DNA of 60,687 nt from Acidobacteriota bacterium. Lineage in GTDB: Bacteria; Acidobacteriota; Blastocatellia; Pyrinomonadales; Pyrinomonadaceae. The notes under the pieces were generated by a model. The model was not told the origin of the DNA. It was given only the letters and a program-made list of their open reading frames with translations, and did not search any database. The position numbers were made by a program, and so were the translations under genes. This document shows positions 24,218 through 32,630 of this stretch, piece by piece; the stretch's first letter is position 1, and each line of letters starts with the position of its first letter. The stretch spans positions 1-60,687 of the forward strand of contig QHXN01000020.1 of NCBI GenBank assembly GCA_003222975.1. Reading direction: 5' to 3'.

Positions 24218-25825
24218 AGTAGAGACCCGCTCGCTGACGCTCGCGGTTCTGTTCGGTTCGCTTTGAGCGGCGACGGGGAAGCTGAGGCGGAAGCGCGCGC
24301 CACGGCCCGGCTCGCTCTCGACCTCGATTGAGCCGCCGTGCTCGCCGACGACTTGGCGGACGACGACGAGGCCGAGGCCCGTGCCGCGCCCGCGCTTCTT
24401 CGTCGTGTAGAGCGGGTCGAAGATGTGCGCGCGCACCTCCTCCGTCATCCCCGTGCCCGTGTCCGAGAAGTCCACGACGACCCGGCCCTCGCCCAGCCTG
24501 CCCGCCTCGAACGAGGTCGTGACTCTCAGCTCGCCGCCTTCGGGCATCGCGTCGAGGGCGTTGTTGAAGAGGTTGATGAAGACCTGTTGGAGGCGGTCGG
24601 GGTCGCCGCCGACGGGCGGCAGTCCGGCGGCGAGTTCGGCGTCGAGACGGACGCGCGAGGCGTCGAGCGTCGGGGCCGCGGCGTCGAAGGTGCGCCGCAG
24701 AAGGGCGTTGATGTCGAGCGGGGCGTACTCGCCCGCCTCGGGGCGTGTGCTGTCGAGCGTGCGGCGCACGATGCGCACGATGCGCTCGATCTGCTGGCTG
24801 ATGGTCTGAAGGCGCGTGCGCTCGGCGTCGAGGTCGTGGCTGCCGCTCGCCAGGAGCAGTTGCACGTGGCCGCTGATGAGGTTCAGGGGCGTGCCGACCT
24901 CGTGCGCGAACTGCGCGGCGAGCTGGCCCGCGGCGGCGAGCCGTTCGAGTTCCGTCAGGCGGCGCGCCGTGCGGTAGAGTTCGAGGTTGGCGTCTTCGAG
25001 CTGCTCGTTGCGCTCGGCCAGCTCGGCTGTCGCCTCGCCGACGCGGCGTTCGAGGACGCGGCTCTGCGCCTCGCGCTCGGCGGTCATCTCGCGCAAGCGC
25101 GTGAGCATGCGGTTGAACCCGCGCGTGAGCCTGCCCATCTCGTCGGCGCGCGCCACCTCGGGGGCCTGCGCTTGGAGGTCGCCGCCGCGCACGCGCTCCA
25201 TCGCGCCGAGCAGACGCTCGACGGGCTGATAGACGAAGTGGCGGAAGAGGAGGAAGATGCCGAGCGTGATAAGGAGGACGGCGAGCGGGGCGAGCCAGAG
25301 AGCGCCGCGCCCGTAGTCCCAGGCGATGGAGGGCGCGCTGTCGAGCTTCTCGATGACCTCGACCGCACCGCTCACGCGCCCTTCCTCCCAGACCGGCGCG
25401 AAGACGCGGTAGAGTGAGTCGTCCGCGCCTTCGGGCCGCGCCTCGACGACCTTCGTCGCCAGCCCGCTGCGGAGCGCGGCCTTCACGTCGTCGGGAATCT
25501 CCTCGGCCTGCCGGTTCTCGGCAGACGCGGCGACCTCCTGGAAGACCCCGCCGACGCGCTCCCAGACGCGCACGGTGAGGGCGTCGGGCCGCGAGCCGTG
25601 GACGAGCGTGGCGACGCGCGCGAGCTGCGCCGGGTCGCGCGGCGCGGGCATCTCGCTGATGTGTTGGGCGAGGTTGTCGGCCTGGAGCTGCGCCAGCTCC
25701 TTCTGCTGGTCGCGCACGCGCTGCGCGAAGCGCACGCTCACGAGGGCCAGCACCACGCCGAGCACGGCGAGCGTGATGGCCGAGGCCAGCAGAGTCGTCT
25801 TCGTGTGCAGCTTCAGCGGGCGCAT
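24200..25825 (-). CDS. Membrane sensor histidine kinase
   Basis: A 541-residue two-component sensor. TM1 (about 10-33, LLASAITLAVLGVVLALVSV) precedes a periplasmic sensor region of about 130 residues and TM2 (about 175-195, APLAVLLITLGIFLLFRHFV). HAMP and a coiled coil follow. The HisKA phospho-acceptor motif is AAAGQLAAQFAHEVGTPLNL, then HATPase_c with NALDAMPEGG, DTGTGM and KRGRGTGLGLVVV. It presumably phosphorylates the NtrC-type regulator downstream. ATG 25825 (MRPLKLHTK) fits best; the frame extends 23 codons further. The signal it senses cannot be read from sequence. Confidence 0.92.
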   Translation of the reverse strand: MRPLKLHTKTTLLASAITLAVLGVVLALVSVRFAQRVRDQQKELAQLQADNLAQHISEMPAPRDPAQLARVATLVHGSRPDALTVRVWERVGGVFQEVAASAENRQAEEIPDDVKAALRSGLATKVVEARPEGADDSLYRVFAPVWEEGRVSGAVEVIEKLDSAPSIAWDYGRGALWLAPLAVLLITLGIFLLFRHFVYQPVERLLGAMERVRGGDLQAQAPEVARADEMGRLTRGFNRMLTRLREMTAEREAQSRVLERRVGEATAELAERNEQLEDANLELYRTARRLTELERLAAAGQLAAQFAHEVGTPLNLISGHVQLLLASGSHDLDAERTRLQTISQQIERIVRIVRRTLDSTRPEAGEYAPLDINALLRRTFDAAAPTLDASRVRLDAELAAGLPPVGGDPDRLQQVFINLFNNALDAMPEGGELRVTTSFEAGRLGEGRVVVDFSDTGTGMTEEVRAHIFDPLYTTKKRGRGTGLGLVVVRQVVGEHGGSIEVESEPGRGARFRLSFPVAAQSEPNRTASVSERVSTAEVRP

Positions 25826-25932
25826 CGAGAGAGAAAGTTCCAGGCAGAGTTCGGGGCGAAAGTTTGGGCAGCCGACGCACGTATCATACGACACGGCGGG
25901 CGTCGGCTGCTACGCGGGCGCGAAGGGCGCGG

Positions 25933-25969
25933 CAACAAAGACGCCCCCCGCGTCTTTGCGGAGGGCGTC
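25933..25969 (-). terminator. Intrinsic terminator for the M1-like gene
   Basis: On the minus strand, stem GACGCCCTCCGC and GCGGGGGGCGTC (25958-25969 / 25940-25951) is followed by TTTGTTG. It lies about 60 nt past the stop at 26026. Between them is a one-armed run of attcattcatt words (26007-26030) resembling the A family. Confidence 0.6.
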
Positions 25970-26025
25970 GTCGAAAAGAGAAGGGCGGGCGGCGGACTCG
26001 TTCACGCATTCATTCATTCACTCAT

Positions 26026-28254
26026 TCAATCGCTGACGCCCGACTGCGCCTGCTGCGTGACGGCCTTCGGGTCGAAGGGCGTCTTGAGGTATTCCTGCGC
26101 GGCCTTCTGCGCGTTGTCGAAGTCGCTGCCGGCCTCGACCGCCTGCTTGTACTCGTTGACGGCGCGCGCGCGGTCGCCCATCCCGTCGTAGGCGTTGCCG
26201 CGCTTGATGTGCGCCCACGTCTCGATCCAGGTGGGCCTGCCGTCGCCGTGCAGCGCGGCATCGAAGTTGTCGAGCGCCTGCTGGTAGTTGCGCTGCTCCA
26301 GGAAGATGAGGCCCAGGTTGTAATAGACCCAGGAGTTCGACTTGTCGAGCTTCAGGGCCTCCTCCAACTGCCGCTGCGCTTCGAGGTACTGCCCGTCGCG
26401 GAACAGTTCCAGCCCGCGGCGCGCGACCACCGAGGTGCGCAGTTCCTCGGAGGTGCGCAGTATTTTGTTGTTCGGGTCAACGATGATCTCAAGGGGCTTG
26501 CCCTTCGACTCGAAGTCGAAGTCCTCGCTCTGGTCGGCGACGTACACGGTGGTGACGGGGCTGTCGCCCTCGGCGCGCAGTTGCAGCTCGACGGGCAGCC
26601 GTAGGTTCTGCATGTTCTGCTTGATGGTTCCGCGGGCGCGGAACTTGCCCGTGCGCGTGCGTATGATCTGGTAGTCGGCGCTGAACTCCGGCACGCCCGT
26701 CCCCTCGACCCAGCGCGCGAAGAAGTAGCGCATGTTCTCGCCCGCCACCTTCGAGGTCAGCTTCTCGAAGTCGTCAATCGAGGCGTTGCGCCCGCGGAAC
26801 TGCGTGAAGTACTGGTGCATGAGGTCGTCGAACTTCGCAGGCCCCAAGGTCTCGCGCAGCATGCGGAAGGCCATCGCGCCCTTGTAGAAGACCACGGCCT
26901 GGTAGGGCGCGGACTGGTCGTCCAGAGTCGAGGGCGCGCGAGCAATCGAGGCCGACTGCTCGAACATGAGCGCGCGCTCCAGCATGTCGCGCTGCGCGGA
27001 GTCGAGCGCCGCGCCCGTCAGTTTCGTCTCGCGGAAGGCGAAGGAACTCCACTCGGCTAAGCCCTGCGAGAGCCACGCGTCGTCGAAAGACTTCAGGCCC
27101 ACGGAGAGTCCCCACCACTGGAAGGCGACTTCGCGCAGGACGCGCTCGTCGAGCGAGGCCTGTCGTCCCGGCGTGAAGAAGCGCGTCGAGAGAAACTCCA
27201 CGCCGGGCGCGGCGTATGCGTCGAGGCTCGCGTCGTCAATCTCGACGACGACGAGGCGATGGCCGAACGCGGGCTGCCCGTACTTCTGCGTGTAGAACTG
27301 CAAGGCCTCGCCCACCAGTTGGGCGTAAGGCTCGACGAAGCTCTCGCCGCCCGGCTGGACGTAGAACGAAAGGTCGTAGCCGCCCATGCGGAGCGTTCGC
27401 GCCGAGAAGTGGCCGACGGCGATGCTGCCGACGAGCGAGGGCTGGCGCGTGACGAAGCGATAGCTGTGGAGGCCCGACGACGCCTGCTGCGCCGCGCGCG
27501 TGGGCGCGGTGCGCGCGCCCGTCTCGCCCGCCGCGGGCGGAAGGAACTGCGCGCCCGCCGTCTCGGCCACAGGCTCGTCGCTCGCGCCCGCGGCGGTGTA
27601 GCCGGCGGGCACGGTGATGGTGATGTCGGAGGTGGCGCGGTCGGCGGCGTACTCGTGGAAGGGGAACCAGCGCGAGGCGTACATCAGGTACGAGAGTTCG
27701 GGGCCGACGTAGGCCAGGCGCTTGGTCGCCAGCGGCCCGCCTTCGGGCGTGACGAGCGCGCCGCTCCAGCGGAAGCGAAGGGTCTGAGACTGGCCCGCGG
27801 GCACGACCTCGCCGAGGTCAACGCGCACGAACGGCCCGATGGTTTCGAGTCCCGCCTGATCCTGCACGAAGTTCGTCAAGGCACGACCGTTGCGCTCGAT
27901 TGACTCTACTTTGAGCGAGCCGTTCAGCTCGAAGACGACCGAGCGCGTGTTGTCGAGCGGCGTGAAGGTCACGTCGGCGCTGGCGGTCAGGAGGTGCTGC
28001 GGCGGGTTGAGTTCGGCGACGATGCGGTAGTCCGTCACGTCGAAGCGCGCGCGCTGGCCCGGCTGGAGCGGCGTCTCGGCGATGGTCTGCGCGGGAACAG
28101 GGGTCGGTGCGGGCGTCGGGGTCGGCCTCACTTGCGCGGGCGGTGTCGTGACCTTGCGCGTCGCGCGCCCGCGATCCTGCGCGGAGAGCGTGCCCGTGCC
28201 CGCGAGGGCCAGCGACGCCAGCAGCAAAAGCGTGTGTTTAAAAATCCTCTTCAT
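26026..28254 (-). CDS. Secreted M1 peptidase-like protein with lost zinc site, plus TPR repeats
   Basis: A 742-residue protein. The signal peptide (MKRIFKHTLLLLASLALAGT) is followed by an M1-type N-terminal saddle domain (about 65-220) and a gluzincin-fold domain (about 260-530). At the position of HEXXH(x)WWG the sequence is R374-E-V-A-F378 QWWG. The third zinc ligand region reads WLSQGLAEW instead of WLNEGFA. No GAMEN motif is seen. So all metal-binding His residues are gone and it is probably not a peptidase. Three TPR repeats end it (about 610-720, SNSWVYYNLGLIFLEQRNYQ). It probably binds peptides or proteins in the periplasm. A paralogue lies at 38118-39977. Confidence 0.78.
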   Translation of the reverse strand: MKRIFKHTLLLLASLALAGTGTLSAQDRGRATRKVTTPPAQVRPTPTPAPTPVPAQTIAETPLQPGQRARFDVTDYRIVAELNPPQHLLTASADVTFTPLDNTRSVVFELNGSLKVESIERNGRALTNFVQDQAGLETIGPFVRVDLGEVVPAGQSQTLRFRWSGALVTPEGGPLATKRLAYVGPELSYLMYASRWFPFHEYAADRATSDITITVPAGYTAAGASDEPVAETAGAQFLPPAAGETGARTAPTRAAQQASSGLHSYRFVTRQPSLVGSIAVGHFSARTLRMGGYDLSFYVQPGGESFVEPYAQLVGEALQFYTQKYGQPAFGHRLVVVEIDDASLDAYAAPGVEFLSTRFFTPGRQASLDERVLREVAFQWWGLSVGLKSFDDAWLSQGLAEWSSFAFRETKLTGAALDSAQRDMLERALMFEQSASIARAPSTLDDQSAPYQAVVFYKGAMAFRMLRETLGPAKFDDLMHQYFTQFRGRNASIDDFEKLTSKVAGENMRYFFARWVEGTGVPEFSADYQIIRTRTGKFRARGTIKQNMQNLRLPVELQLRAEGDSPVTTVYVADQSEDFDFESKGKPLEIIVDPNNKILRTSEELRTSVVARRGLELFRDGQYLEAQRQLEEALKLDKSNSWVYYNLGLIFLEQRNYQQALDNFDAALHGDGRPTWIETWAHIKRGNAYDGMGDRARAVNEYKQAVEAGSDFDNAQKAAQEYLKTPFDPKAVTQQAQSGVSD

Positions 28255-28277
28255 CTTCTGGTTACCTGCCGAAAAAA

Positions 28278-28307
28278 ACGATACGCCCAGACGGACTCTT
28301 CTGACAA
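28278..28307 (-). promoter_or_regulatory. Probable promoter of the M1-like gene
   Basis: On the minus strand TTGTCA (28307-28302), 18 nt, TATCGT (28283-28278), about 25 nt before the ATG at 28254. Confidence 0.45.
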
Positions 28308-28636
28308 CCTCCGGTCGGGCGCGTCCGCCGTGGCGGCGGAGGGCGCGAAACCGGCGAGGCGACCGAGTCGCCGAGCTTCGGGCGCTTCTTCCAATACGAC
28401 AAGCTTTTGATGACAGCCCACGGCGTTGCCGTTGTATGCGCCCTCGGCTTTCAAGCGGCTTTCAAAAGGCCAAAGAGACGGAAGAAATCCCGCGGCTGAC
28501 TAACGTTGAGGCGCTTGACAGACTTCGCCGCGCGCGTCCATCCTCGCACGAAAGTTCTCGACAAAACTTCGGGCCACTCCCGGCGGACGAGTTGCACAAG
28601 GGCCGCCCGCGCGCACCCGCCGTCTCCGAAACAGAC
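28308..28636. other. Intergenic region between divergent genes
   Basis: About 330 nt without a convincing gene. It holds a TTGACA at 28515-28520 that may serve the thioesterase gene, though only a weak -10 follows. I see no repeat family or RNA fold of note. Confidence 0.4.
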
Positions 28637-29059
28637 ATGGACTCATACCGCGACCCGGCCATACGCATCACGCTGCTGCCGCGCGACACCAACCCGCAGG
28701 GCACGATCTTCGGCGGCCATATCCTCAGCTACATTGACATCGCCGGCGCGGTCGAGGCGCACCGGCGCACCGGCATCGAGCGCTTCGTCACCGTCGCCAT
28801 GCGCGAGGTCACGTTCCACGAGCCGGTTTACGTCGGCGACCTCGTCAGCTTCTACGCCACCACCGAGCGCGTCGGCACAACCTCCATCACCGTCCGCGTC
28901 GTCGTCGAGGCCGAGCGCTACGGCGGCACATCGGAACGCATTAAGGTCACGGAGGCCGAGGTCATCTACGTCGCCGTGGACGCCAACCGGCGCAAGATGC
29001 GGATAAAAAAAGAACTCATCAAGGACGCCGAAGGCATCGAGCAGCACGAGACTTCGTGA
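28637..29059 (+). CDS. Acyl-CoA thioesterase, YciA-like hot-dog protein
   Basis: A 140-residue hot-dog thioesterase. LPRDTNPQGTIFGGHILSYI carries the family's N-x-x-G-x-x-F/I-G-G signature, followed by the VTVAMREVTFHEPVYVGDLV strand and VEAERYGGTSERIKVTEAEV. It hydrolyses acyl-CoAs in the cytoplasm; the chain length preferred is unknown. I chose ATG 28637 (MDSYRDPAIRI); the longer frame covers the leader. It is divergent from the M1-like gene. Confidence 0.85.
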   Translation: MDSYRDPAIRITLLPRDTNPQGTIFGGHILSYIDIAGAVEAHRRTGIERFVTVAMREVTFHEPVYVGDLVSFYATTERVGTTSITVRVVVEAERYGGTSERIKVTEAEVIYVAVDANRRKMRIKKELIKDAEGIEQHETS

Positions 29060-29097
29060 AGCGGGCCGCGGAGGCGAAGGGGCGGCGGATGTCTCGT

Positions 29098-29601
29098 TTA
29101 ATTCAGGCGCGACTGCACGCGCCTGAGCGCCTTGGCGGCCTGCGCGAAGGAGGGCTGCTCTTCAAGGGCGAGGCCGTAGTGGCGAGCGGCGTCGAGGGGC
29201 CGCCCGCGCTCCTCATAGACGCGTCCGAGGTTGAAGTGCGGGAAGACGTAGGACTCGTAGCGCGGGGCGCGGAGCGCGCGGCGGAACCAGCGGACGCACG
29301 TCCAGAGGTCGCCCTGCGCGATGAGGTAGCTGCCGATGTCGTTGTAGGGGTTGCCGAAAGAGGCGTCCACGCGGATGGCCTCCAGGCACTCGTCAATCGC
29401 CTCCGCGTAGCGCCCGTCGAAGCTATAGACCCAGCCGAGGAAGGTGTGCGCCTCCGCGGTCGGGTAGGTCTCGATTGAGCGGCGGTAAAGCTCGACGGCC
29501 TCGCCGTAGTCCTTCTCCATCTGCGCCTCGTAGGCGCGACGGAAAAACTCCGCGGCGCGCTGCCTCGGCCCTCGCGCGGAGAAGTCTTCTTCGTCGAACA
29601 T
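29098..29601 (-). CDS. TPR-repeat protein
   Basis: A 167-residue soluble protein with at least three tetratricopeptide repeats (about 18-50, 53-86, 120-152; e.g. AEAHTFLGWVYSFDGRYAEA and HFNLGRVYEERGRPLDAARH). It has no signal peptide, so it is probably a cytoplasmic protein-protein adaptor. I chose ATG 29601 (MFDEEDFSARG); the frame continues upstream without a good start. It is convergent with the thioesterase gene and divergent from pepA. Confidence 0.78.
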   Translation of the reverse strand: MFDEEDFSARGPRQRAAEFFRRAYEAQMEKDYGEAVELYRRSIETYPTAEAHTFLGWVYSFDGRYAEAIDECLEAIRVDASFGNPYNDIGSYLIAQGDLWTCVRWFRRALRAPRYESYVFPHFNLGRVYEERGRPLDAARHYGLALEEQPSFAQAAKALRRVQSRLN

Positions 29602-29705
29602 CAGTCTCACCTGCCGCCCGGAAGCGCGCGAAGAGTCTAAGAAGGATGAAGCGTCGGACGCCCGCCCGACGCCGCCCGCGTTCGCGCCGCGCCGTTGGTT
29701 TGAAT

Positions 29706-29711
29706 TATACT
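29706..29711 (+). promoter_or_regulatory. Probable -10 box of pepA
   Basis: TATACT lies about 50 nt before the pepA start; the -35 region is poor (ttcgcg). Confidence 0.35.
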
Positions 29712-29759
29712 CGTCCTCGCGCCCGACGCGCACCAACACTAAGACAAAAGAAACTCACG

Positions 29760-31259
29760 ATGAGCAAGCCGCACAGCCTTACCGTCGAAACCGCCGCCAA
29801 GCTTCCGCCGTTGTCGCCGCGCGAGGTCGTCGCCGTCTGCGTCTTCCAGGGCGAGCCGGAGCCGGCGGGCGCGGGCGGCGAAGTGCTCCGCGCCGTCGAG
29901 AGGATTCTGAATGAGGGCGACTTCAAAGGCGAGGCCGAGTCAACCCTCCTCGTGCACGCCGCGACCGGCGAAGGCGCGCGCCGCCTCCTGCTCGTCGGCA
30001 TGGGCAAGCGCGAAGATGCCGACGATGCCGCGCTCCGCCGCGCAGCCGCGACCGCCGTCCGCGCCGCACGCAACGCACGCGCCGGGCGCGTCAACTTCAT
30101 CCCGCCCGCCGGCCACGAAGGGCCGCGCGCAGCCGGCGCAGTTGCCGAAGGCGCGATCCTCGGCGCTTACGAAAACGGCTTCTACCAGAGCGACGAAGAG
30201 GAGAAGGCCGCGACGAATCGCCTGACCATAGTCACCTCCGCGGACGGCGACGCCCCTGCGGGAGGCGACGGCCTGCGCCGTCGGGTAGAGCGCGCACGCA
30301 TCATCGCCGAGTCTGTGAACTGGACGCGCGCTCTCGCCGACGAGCCGGGCCTGAGCCTGCCGCCGCGCGAGTTCGCGCGCCGCGCCGCGGAGATGGCCGC
30401 CAGCGTAGGTTTGAAAGTAGAGTCGCTCGGCGTCGAGGAGATTCGGGCGCGCGGCATGGGGGGCTTGCTCGGCGTCGCGCAAGGCTCGGACGAGGAGCCT
30501 GCGCTCATCGTCCTGCGCTACGAGCCGGAGGGCGCGGGCGAAGACGACGGGCTGTGGGCCTTCGTCGGCAAGGGCATCACGTTCGACACGGGCGGCATCT
30601 CGATCAAGCACGGGCTGGACATGTACGAGATGAAGTCCGACATGGCCGGCGGCGCGGCGGCCCTCGGCGCTCTGCGTGCAATCGCGCAACTGAAGCCCGA
30701 CCGCCGCGTCGTCGCGGTCGTCCCCGCCGCCGAGAACATGCCTTCGGGCAAGGCCATCAAGCCCGGCGACATCGTCCGCACGCTCGCGGGCCACACAATC
30801 GAGGTCGTTGACACGGACGCTGAGGGCCGCCTCGTCCTCGTTGACGGCATCGCCTACGCGAAAGCTTTAGGCGCGTCGCGCATCGTTGACCTCGCGACGC
30901 TCACCGGCTCAATCATCGTCGCGCTCGGCTCGCACCGCATGGGACTCTTCAGCAACGACGACGAGTGGGCCGCCCGATTGCTCGCCGCCTCCGAACGCGC
31001 GGGCGAGCCGGCCTGGCGCATGCCCGTCTCCGACGACTACAAGAAAAGAATCGAGAGCGCAATCGCCGACTTCAAGAACTACGGGGGCCGGCCCGACGCC
31101 ACTTCAGCCGCCCTCCTGCTCTCGAAGTTCGCCGGCTCGACGCCCTGGGTGCACCTCGACATCGCCGGCACAGCCTGGTACGACGCCCCACTCCCTTACG
31201 CCCCCAAAGGCGCGAGCGGCGCGGGCGTCCGCACGCTCGTCGAACTCGTCTGCGGGTGA
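29760..31259 (+). CDS. pepA: Leucyl aminopeptidase, M17 family
   Basis: A 499-residue di-zinc cytosol aminopeptidase that removes N-terminal residues from peptides. The N-terminal M17 domain is about 1-180. The catalytic domain has VGKGITFDTGGISIK (metal-binding Lys/Asp), MKSDMAGGAAALGALRAIA and the signature DTDAEGRLVLVD, then LATLTGSIIVALGSH. The signature normally begins NTDAEGRLVL; here Asn is Asp. I chose ATG 29760 (MSKPHSLTVE). The length is normal for the family. Confidence 0.93.
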   Translation: MSKPHSLTVETAAKLPPLSPREVVAVCVFQGEPEPAGAGGEVLRAVERILNEGDFKGEAESTLLVHAATGEGARRLLLVGMGKREDADDAALRRAAATAVRAARNARAGRVNFIPPAGHEGPRAAGAVAEGAILGAYENGFYQSDEEEKAATNRLTIVTSADGDAPAGGDGLRRRVERARIIAESVNWTRALADEPGLSLPPREFARRAAEMAASVGLKVESLGVEEIRARGMGGLLGVAQGSDEEPALIVLRYEPEGAGEDDGLWAFVGKGITFDTGGISIKHGLDMYEMKSDMAGGAAALGALRAIAQLKPDRRVVAVVPAAENMPSGKAIKPGDIVRTLAGHTIEVVDTDAEGRLVLVDGIAYAKALGASRIVDLATLTGSIIVALGSHRMGLFSNDDEWAARLLAASERAGEPAWRMPVSDDYKKRIESAIADFKNYGGRPDATSAALLLSKFAGSTPWVHLDIAGTAWYDAPLPYAPKGASGAGVRTLVELVCG

Positions 31260-31274
31260 GTTGCCGAAAGAAAA

Positions 31275-31463
31275 TCACAAAGACACGAAAGCGCAATAGC
31301 GATTCTCGTGAGGGTGCGAGTGTTCAGAGTTCACGCTTTAGCGTGCCCGGCAGGAGCAGCCTGAAGGCTGAACTCTAAACCTCGCACGCACGCAAGCGAT
31401 AACCGCTAAAGGAGAGATTAAAGACGAGCCACAGTCTCCTCTTTGTGTCTTCGTGTCTTTGTG
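31275..31463. repeat. Hairpin element I1 (CACAAAGACACGAAG family) with nested H2
   Basis: The left arm 31275-31290 (cacaaagacacgaaag) pairs with the right arm 31440-31463 (ctttgtgtcttcgtgtcttt). The loop is about 150 nt because element H2 lies inside it. It is in the pepA-SDR gap. Confidence 0.75.
31296..31405. repeat. MITE-like palindromic element H2
   Basis: The core 31322-31380 has TTCAGAGTTC/GAACTCTAAAC closing two mini-hairpins (CACGCTTTAGCGTG, CAGCCTGAAGGCTG). Flanking pairs gtgcgag/ctcgcac and aatagcg/cgctaaa extend it. It is nested in I1. Confidence 0.8.
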
Positions 31464-31485
31464 TTGAAATCCTGTGAGCGCCCTT

Positions 31486-32562
31486 ATGCCTGTGCTTTCT
31501 AACGAGACGATTTTTCTGACCGGCTTTCCCGGCTTCATCGCCGGGCGGCTGGTCGAGCGCCTGGCGCGCGGGGGCGCGCGCTTCCTTCTGCTCGTGCAGC
31601 CTGCGTTCGTCGAGCGCGCGCACAAGGACATCGCGCGAATCGTCGAAAAGACCGGCGCGCACGCCGAAAGCTTCCGCGTCGTCGAGGGCGACATCACGCG
31701 CGAAGACCTCGGCCTGTCGGCGTCAGACCTCGAAGAAGCGCGGCGCGAGACGACGACCCTGTTTCACCTCGCGGCGATCTACGACCTCGGCGTCCGGCGC
31801 GACACGGCCCTGCGCGTCAACGTCGAGGGCACACGCAACGTCAACCGTTTCGCCCGGTCAATCCCGAACCTGCGGCGCTATCACTACGTCTCGACCTGCT
31901 ACGTCGCGGGCAGGCGCACGGGCGTCATACTCGAAAGCGAGCTGCGGCATGAGGCCGGCTTCCGAAACTTCTACGAAGAGACGAAGTACCTCGCCGAGCT
32001 GGAAGTCGAGGCGCTGAAGGGTGAGCTGCCCGTGACCATTCACCGCCCGGCGGTCGTCTGCGGCGACTCGCGCACGGGCGAGACGGCGAAATACGACGGC
32101 GTCTATTACCTCATCACCTACCTCCGCATGTGGCCCGGCGCGCTCTCGCTCCCCAACATCGGGAACCGCGAAGTGCGCCTGAACGTCGTCCCCATCGACT
32201 TCGTCGTCGAGGCGTTGGCCGCGCTCGCCGCGGACGAGCGGGCCGTCGGCGCGACCGTGCAGCTCGCAGACCCCGCGCCGCTCACCACCAGAGAACTCTT
32301 CGACGTGATCGCGCGCAACCTCGTCGGTCGCAAGTCGCTCTTCACAATCCCCGCGCCCCTCGTCCACACCACGCTCCGACTCCCGCTGTCGGAAAAAATC
32401 TCCCGGCTGCCGCGCATCGGCGTCCCGTACTTCTTCCTCAAGCAGACCTACGACACCGCGCGCGCTCGCGAACTGCTCGACCCACACAACGTCCGCTGCC
32501 CGCGCTTCCCCGATTACGTCTCGGCGCTCCTTGAGTTCGTCGAGCGCCACCCGAAGCTTTAG
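31486..32562 (+). CDS. SDR-family NAD(P)-dependent reductase (thioester-reductase/epimerase-like)
   Basis: A 358-residue extended short-chain dehydrogenase. The Rossmann motif is FLTGFPGFIAGRLVERL, and a Ser-Tyr-Lys triad is suggested by HYVSTCYVAG and FRNFYEETKYLAE (YxxxK). IHRPAVVCGDSRTGE and FVVEALAALAAD match the NAD_binding_4 group. It resembles the reductase domains of fatty acyl/thioester reductases; the substrate is unknown. I chose ATG 31486; a GTG 12 nt upstream is possible. It is convergent with the cyanophycinase-like gene across hairpin A2. Confidence 0.8.
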   Translation: MPVLSNETIFLTGFPGFIAGRLVERLARGGARFLLLVQPAFVERAHKDIARIVEKTGAHAESFRVVEGDITREDLGLSASDLEEARRETTTLFHLAAIYDLGVRRDTALRVNVEGTRNVNRFARSIPNLRRYHYVSTCYVAGRRTGVILESELRHEAGFRNFYEETKYLAELEVEALKGELPVTIHRPAVVCGDSRTGETAKYDGVYYLITYLRMWPGALSLPNIGNREVRLNVVPIDFVVEALAALAADERAVGATVQLADPAPLTTRELFDVIARNLVGRKSLFTIPAPLVHTTLRLPLSEKISRLPRIGVPYFFLKQTYDTARARELLDPHNVRCPRFPDYVSALLEFVERHPKL

Positions 32563-32630
32563 AAATGATGAATGCGGAATGATGAATGATGAATAAGAAG
32601 TAAGCTGTTTTCATTCCGCATTCATCATTT
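32563..32630. repeat. Hairpin element A2 (GAATGATGAATGCGG family)
   Basis: The left arm 32563-32594 pairs with the right arm about 32612-32630 (attccgcattcatcattt). The loop has aagctgttttc. It fills the whole gap between two convergent genes. Confidence 0.85.

Noticed and set aside
24054..25880. Fusion of the response regulator with a long N-terminal extension
   Set aside because: The upstream part is the out-of-frame shadow of the histidine kinase (Arg/Pro/Ala-rich); the REC domain starts naturally at the ATG at 24053.
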